From positions 296,998-360,997 of the forward strand of contig NZ_AQUZ01000002.1 of assembly GCF_000372465.1 (NCBI RefSeq): DNA of 64,000 bases. Direction: 5' to 3'. This DNA comes from Kribbella catacumbae DSM 19601 (GTDB lineage: Bacteria; Actinomycetota; Actinomycetes; Propionibacteriales; Kribbellaceae). The notes under the pieces were generated by a model, which worked only from the letters and a program-made list of their open reading frames with translations, did not search any database and had not been told where the DNA came from. The position numbers and the translations under genes are program-made. This document shows positions 60,627 through 64,000 of this stretch, one piece after another (positions within the stretch are counted from its first letter, which is position 1; each line of letters begins with the position of its first letter).

Positions 60627-61280
60627 CGGATCCTCCACATGCGCGTTGTGGCCGAGGCCGGGCAAGGTGACGACCTGATCGTGCAGCGCGGCCAGCTCGG
60701 CATCGGTGTTCATCGGGTCGAGCTCACCGCGCGTCAGTACGACGTCCGCCTGGCTCGCCGCGATCAGCTTCGCCATCTCGGGCGCCCCGACGCCCCAGGT
60801 GCCGGGATCCATGGCGAGCCGCCAGCGCCCGTCCACCTGGCGAAGCCCTTGCTCGACGACCTCGCTCGCAGGATCGACGAGTCCCTGCAGCCCCGACACC
60901 TTGAGGAATCGCGCCGCCGCATCCGCACGGTCGTCGAACCATGCGATGGGCTTCTGCGCGAGCGCCCCCGCCCGGCCGAGATCATCGGCCGACCAGGTGA
61001 CCTTGACCCCCAACGCGATCACCCGATCAACCTGTACGCCGTACCGGCCGCTCGCGAGCTCCAGCGCGATCACGCCACCCAATGAGTGTCCGACGACAAC
61101 CAGCCCACGCCGTACCGGCAGGGTCTCGGCAAGCGCAGTCGCCATCGCCTCGAACGTGTACTGCGGCAAGCTCGCCGCCGACCCGTGCCCAGGCAGATCC
61201 GGCGCAACCCGCGGCTGCGCCCAGCCATCCCAAACCCGCCCGTTGGCTCCCAGCCCATGCAGTACTGCCAGAGAAGACAT
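60588..61280 (-). CDS. Alpha/beta hydrolase
   Basis: ATG 61280 ([20 protein letters not shown]) is the better start; the ORF has eight extra residues. The 230-residue protein has the oxyanion LHGLGAN, nucleophile elbow [14 protein letters not shown] (Ser), Asp in [10 protein letters not shown] and His in [13 protein letters not shown]. It belongs to the esterase/lactonase-like Abhydrolase_6 group; the substrate is unknown. The C-terminus overlaps the 3' end of sdaA in the opposite direction. Confidence 0.85.
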   Translation of the reverse strand: MSSLAVLHGLGANGRVWDGWAQPRVAPDLPGHGSAASLPQYTFEAMATALAETLPVRRGLVVVGHSLGGVIALELASGRYGVQVDRVIALGVKVTWSADDLGRAGALAQKPIAWFDDRADAAARFLKVSGLQGLVDPASEVVEQGLRQVDGRWRLAMDPGTWGVGAPEMAKLIAASQADVVLTRGELDPMNTDAELAALHDQVVTLPGLGHNAHVEDPSALDHVHGQTAS

Positions 61281-61417
61281 GCCAGCCAGGCTGACACAGG
61301 ACACCTCGAGGCGCGACCGGACCGCTGGAGTCGTCGCAGTGACTGTGTGTCGTGGCTCGGTTGCAGAGGGCTGGTGGGTTGGGTGATCTTGGGGAATGGC
61401 GGGGAAAACCGGTAGCT

Positions 61418-61439
61418 AGGGGTGTTTTAAACAACCCCT
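61418..61439. promoter_or_regulatory. Hairpin-forming dyad upstream of the 61462 gene
   Basis: AGGGGT (61418-61423) and ACCCCT (61434-61439) are inverted around GTTTTAAACA, itself largely palindromic (GTTTTAAAC). The AT-rich core is striking in this GC-rich region. It sits 22 bp before the start of the next gene and may be an operator or a 5' hairpin. Confidence 0.4.
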
Positions 61440-61461
61440 TGAACGATACGGTTCGGGTCTT

Positions 61462-62016
61462 GTGAGGATGTCCCGCCGTGTTGTTGTTGCCGTCGCCGTT
61501 CCGGTGGGCGTGTATGCCGTTCTGCTGGTGATCAGCCTGTTGGGTGGGCCGCGGATCGGGGCGCCGTGGATTCCGTTGCCGGGCGGCGGTGGGGTCGAGG
61601 CCGCGACGCCGGTCATCGGGCCGCCTCTGCCGGGTGAAGCGGGAGAGACGCTGCCGTCGATCCCTCACGAGGCTACCCCGACGCCGTCGCCACCGCCGCT
61701 TTCCAGTGCGCCACCCGACGAGAAGGGGCAGCCGGGGCAGCCTCCGGCGACCAGCGGGCCGGTCGATGGGCATCCGTCGACGGCCGCCTCGCTGCCGGCC
61801 GAGCCGTCGGCGGTGGAGCCGACGCCGGGTGTCGCGGAGCGCCGGAACCCTTCGATGCCTCCGGCAACTAAAACGCCATCCGCGCCGCCGCCAACCGATC
61901 CTCCCGGTACGCCGAGCACGCCGCCGACCGTCACGCCGAGCGAACCGCCGGACCAGCCGAAGCCGCCGACGCTCGCGGACACGCTGCTGGTCCTACTCGG
62001 CGTACTCCGGCGCTGA
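61462..62016 (+). CDS. Membrane-anchored Pro-rich protein
   Basis: GTG 61462 starts MRMSRRVVVAVAVPVGVYAV, giving one N-terminal transmembrane helix, followed by about 140 residues rich in Pro, Thr, Ser and Glu (TPTPSPPPLSSAPPDEKGQP, PPTDPPGTPSTPP) and a short hydrophobic C-terminus ADTLLVLLGVLRR. There is no recognisable domain. It is probably an extracellular spacer protein tethered to the membrane. Confidence 0.6.
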   Translation: MRMSRRVVVAVAVPVGVYAVLLVISLLGGPRIGAPWIPLPGGGGVEAATPVIGPPLPGEAGETLPSIPHEATPTPSPPPLSSAPPDEKGQPGQPPATSGPVDGHPSTAASLPAEPSAVEPTPGVAERRNPSMPPATKTPSAPPPTDPPGTPSTPPTVTPSEPPDQPKPPTLADTLLVLLGVLRR

Positions 62017-62060
62017 CCCCGGCCACCCAGGGGGACGACGCCGGCGGGCGCTGACCTCGG

Positions 62061-62777
62061 TCACCAAGGGACGACGCCCGCGCTGTTCTGGAAGGTGGCG
62101 GTCGGGCCGTCGGGGCCGAGGGTGGCCAGGCGGACGATGATCTCGGCGCCTTCGGGGATCGTCTGAACGCCGAGATGGTTGTTGAAGTCGGTGGCGGTGA
62201 AGCCGGGGTCGGCGGCGTTGATCCGCATCTTCGGGTAGTTGAACGCGTACTGCGCGGTCAGCATGTTGACCGCCGCCTTGGAGGACGCGTAGATCGGCGT
62301 CGGAATCCAGTGCGGTACGACCTCCGCCTGGGGGCCGGACTTCGCCGCGGCGCCGCCGACGGATCCGAGACCGCTGCTCACATTGACGACAACGGCGTTG
62401 TCGCTTGCTTGCAGCAACGGAATGAACGCCTCCAGGACCCGGACAGCGCCGAACACGTTGACCTCGTAGACGGCGTGCACGTCCGCCATCGCCATGTCGG
62501 TCGCGTCCTTGAACGCACCGGGGACGCGGATACCGGCGTTGTTGACGAGGACGTCGAGGTGTCCGGCCTCGTCCCGCACCTGCTGGGCGGCGGCGAGCAC
62601 CGAGTCGTCGTCGGTCACCTCGAGCTGGACGAAACGTGCTCCCAACTCGCCGGCGGCTTTGCGGCCTCGCTCGGGGTCGCGCGCACCGACGTACACGGTG
62701 TGGCCGAGGGCAATCAGTTGGCGGGCGGTTTCGTAGCCGAGGCTCTTGTTCGCCCCGGTGATCAGTGTTGTGGTCAT
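62061..62777 (-). CDS. Short-chain dehydrogenase/reductase (SDR)
   Basis: ATG 62777 (MTTTLITGANKSLGYETARQ) begins a 238-residue classical SDR: cofactor motif TGANKSLG, adenine motif LDVLVNNAGIRVPG, catalytic Ser in VVVNVSSGLGSVG and YASSKAAVNML with Tyr and Lys. VGARDPERGRKA after strand 2 suggests NADPH. The substrate is unknown. The XRE regulator at 62881 is divergent, so it probably controls this gene. Confidence 0.9.
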   Translation of the reverse strand: MTTTLITGANKSLGYETARQLIALGHTVYVGARDPERGRKAAGELGARFVQLEVTDDDSVLAAAQQVRDEAGHLDVLVNNAGIRVPGAFKDATDMAMADVHAVYEVNVFGAVRVLEAFIPLLQASDNAVVVNVSSGLGSVGGAAAKSGPQAEVVPHWIPTPIYASSKAAVNMLTAQYAFNYPKMRINAADPGFTATDFNNHLGVQTIPEGAEIIVRLATLGPDGPTATFQNSAGVVPW

Positions 62778-62825
62778 GGCTCCAATCTCGTCGCCGGCCG
62801 GAGGTACAGGTAGTGCACGCCTTGT

Positions 62826-62848
62826 CCTGGGGACTGGCAGTACCCAGG
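62826..62848. promoter_or_regulatory. Candidate operator between the SDR and XRE genes
   Basis: CCTGGG (62826-62831) and CCCAGG (62843-62848) form a dyad with an 11-bp spacer inside the 103-bp divergent gap. The spacing (17 bp centre to centre) suits a dimeric HTH regulator on two successive grooves. Confidence 0.3.
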
Positions 62849-62880
62849 CTGTTCGCGGCGCGGGCGGACATACTGGACCG

Positions 62881-63765
62881 GTGGCTGAACTCGGCAAGAC
62901 CCTGCACGCTTGGCGCGATCGCGTGATCCCGGCGGAGGCCGGTCTGCCGGCGGGCGGCAACCGGCGGGCGCCCGGACTCCGGCGCGAAGAGCTCGCGCAG
63001 CTGGCAGGGCTGTCGGTCGACTACATTCTCCGGCTGGAACAGGGGCGGTCCTCCGCACCCTCGACCCAGGTACTGGCTTCGCTCGCGCGGGCGCTCCGGC
63101 TGAGCGATGCCGAGCGCGATCACCTCTACGTGCTGGCCGGTCAGGCTCCGCCCGCGCCCGGCCAGGTCTCGGCGTACATCCCACCTGGTGTGCAGCGGCT
63201 GGTCGACCAGCTCGCGGGCGCCCCGCTCAGCGTGTACGACGCCTGCTGGTCGATCGTCACCTGGAACCCCTTGTGGGCCGCCCTTCTCGGCGATCCCTCC
63301 GGATTGCGCGGGCGCCACAAAAGCATCATCTGGCGGCACTTCACCGCACCTCCGCCGGGCGGGCCAGTCGTCGGCTTCGGCCGGGTCGTCCAGACCGTGG
63401 AGCAGGCGAATCGCTTCAGGCGCGCCATGGTCACCGACCTGCGCGCGTCGAGCGTCCGCTACCCGAAGGACGCCGAACTCCGCGCGATGATCCAGGAACT
63501 CCGCTCCACCAGCGACGACTTCGCCCGCCTCTGGGACGATCACATCCCCGCCTTCCACGAGTCCGAACACAAGACGATCAACCACCCCGAACTAGGCCCG
63601 ATCGCCCTCGACTGCGACGTCCTCACCGCCCCCGGCAGCGACCTGCGCATAGTCGTCTACACAGCCACCCCCAACTCCGAAGCCGCCGAAAACCTCCGCC
63701 TCCTCGCAACCCTCGGCCTCCAGCAACTCAGCGACTGGCCGACGTTCGATGGTGGGATCCGGTGA
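62881..63765 (+). CDS. XRE-family regulator with MmyB-like ligand-binding domain
   Basis: GTG 62881 (VAELGKTLHAWRDRVIPAEA) begins a 294-residue protein. The HTH spans residues about 5-75 (PGLRREELAQLAGLSVDYIL, RLEQGRSSAPSTQVLASLAR). The C-terminal MmyB/PAS-like domain has VYDACWSIVTWNPLWAALLG, NRFRRAMVTDLRASSVRYPK and LGPIALDCDVLTAPGSDLRI. This is a large actinobacterial regulator family with fatty-acid-like ligands in some cases. It faces the SDR gene, the usual arrangement. Confidence 0.92.
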   Translation: MAELGKTLHAWRDRVIPAEAGLPAGGNRRAPGLRREELAQLAGLSVDYILRLEQGRSSAPSTQVLASLARALRLSDAERDHLYVLAGQAPPAPGQVSAYIPPGVQRLVDQLAGAPLSVYDACWSIVTWNPLWAALLGDPSGLRGRHKSIIWRHFTAPPPGGPVVGFGRVVQTVEQANRFRRAMVTDLRASSVRYPKDAELRAMIQELRSTSDDFARLWDDHIPAFHESEHKTINHPELGPIALDCDVLTAPGSDLRIVVYTATPNSEAAENLRLLATLGLQQLSDWPTFDGGIR

Positions 63766-63815
63766 CGAAAGCCGAGAAGCGGGCGGCCGTCGCCCGTCGC
63801 GCTGGCGAATGGTGA
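63762..63815 (+). CDS. Very short ORF overlapping the end of the XRE gene
   Basis: GTG 63762 overlaps the XRE stop as GTGA and encodes VTKAEKRAAVARRAGEW before TGA. The basic product could be a coupled micro-ORF or chance. The remaining sequence to 63933 shows no gene. Confidence 0.15.
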   Translation: MTKAEKRAAVARRAGEW

Positions 63816-63933
63816 TCCTGACCCTGCAACCGCCCGCCCCGACGCACTGCCGGTCTGGTCGGTAGCGCCTTATCCGATCGCTAGCCGATCGTGGCAGAGC
63901 CTGTTGCGAATTGGCTCGGCAGCGGCCGATTGT

Positions 63934-64000
63934 GTACCGACCGACAGGAAGTAGTCGACCGTTCGGCCGCGCGCCACGCTCACGCAGGCCGCGGCCGGCC
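63934..64000. repeat. Palindromic intergenic element, copy C (right side cut by window end)
   Basis: The arm 63934-63956 (starts GTACCGACCGACAGGAAG) matches copy A except at two positions, where it carries the copy B bases. The centre reads GTTCGGCCG and CACGCTCAC, the reverse complement of the GAACGGCC and GTGAGCGTG motifs in copies A and B, so this copy is inverted. The second arm would lie beyond 64000. Confidence 0.7.

Overview
The window is high-GC actinobacterial chromosome: GTG starts are frequent, gene ends often overlap as GTGA, ATGA or TGATG, and the two best promoters have TTGAC-type -35 and TAnnnT -10 hexamers. The gene content (mycothiol-linked TIGR03086 protein, Rv1086-like prenyltransferase, BkdR-type Lrp regulator with a bkd operon, many secreted hydrolases, many VOC proteins) suggests a soil member of the Propionibacteriales, most like Kribbella. 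That genus call is from memory and inference, not from a search. The window opens inside a LuxR-type ATPase gene and ends inside a palindromic repeat.

Region 1 (1-12 kb) is accessory and decaying. Small enzymes and hypothetical genes (VOC, DinB, AraC, TIGR03086, a methyltransferase) alternate with broken genes: a possible integrase N-terminus, the tail of a secreted protein, a VOC tail, a secreted protein with a frameshift and a TGA, a kinase reduced to its two ends, a frameshifted APH(6)-type kinase and a frameshifted hypothetical gene. Region 2 (12-25 kb) holds a UvrA-like ABC protein, an AraC-VOC pair, a heparinase II/III-family lyase followed by a deleted tandem copy, further VOC genes, a D-2-hydroxyacid dehydrogenase, a CorA-type transporter and a cis-prenyltransferase. 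Region 3 (25-29.5 kb) is a branched-chain 2-oxoacid dehydrogenase operon (E1 alpha, E1 beta, E2) divergent from an Lrp regulator.

Region 4 (29.5-43 kb) has a TetR gene, a cell-surface protein with an acidic Thr/Pro repeat stalk coupled to a class F-like sortase, a secreted trypsin, an MFS/MarR pair, a MerR regulator, a DUF1800-DUF1501 pair, a two-component system and a LysR/SDR pair. Region 5 (42.7-55.2 kb) is the metabolic core. An XRE-cupin regulator precedes a four-gene hydroxyproline operon: FAD oxidoreductase, fused 2Fe-2S/FAD/BFD dehydrogenase, DHDPS-like deaminase and epimerase. It converges on a 5-oxoproline operon (NRAMP-like transporter, pxpA, pxpB, pxpC), which is divergent from gntR-DUF1445-M24 peptidase. 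Together these look like uptake and breakdown of proline-, hydroxyproline- and pyroglutamate-containing peptides. Region 6 (55-64 kb) has a secreted S1 protease, a secreted TAP-like hydrolase, L-serine ammonia-lyase behind a glycine-riboswitch-like leader, an SDR/XRE pair and small membrane proteins.

The most unusual signal is a family of roughly 100-bp palindromic elements at 29446, 48298 and 63934 (the last cut by the window end). Each complete copy has a perfect inverted repeat. The arm sequence differs between copies, but every difference is compensated on the opposite arm. Both complete copies lie between convergent genes. Other leads are a stop-start relay of ATGA overlaps created by a 53-bp duplication between pxpB and pxpC, an operator dyad filling the spacer of the pxp promoter, and a marked excess of AGTACT.
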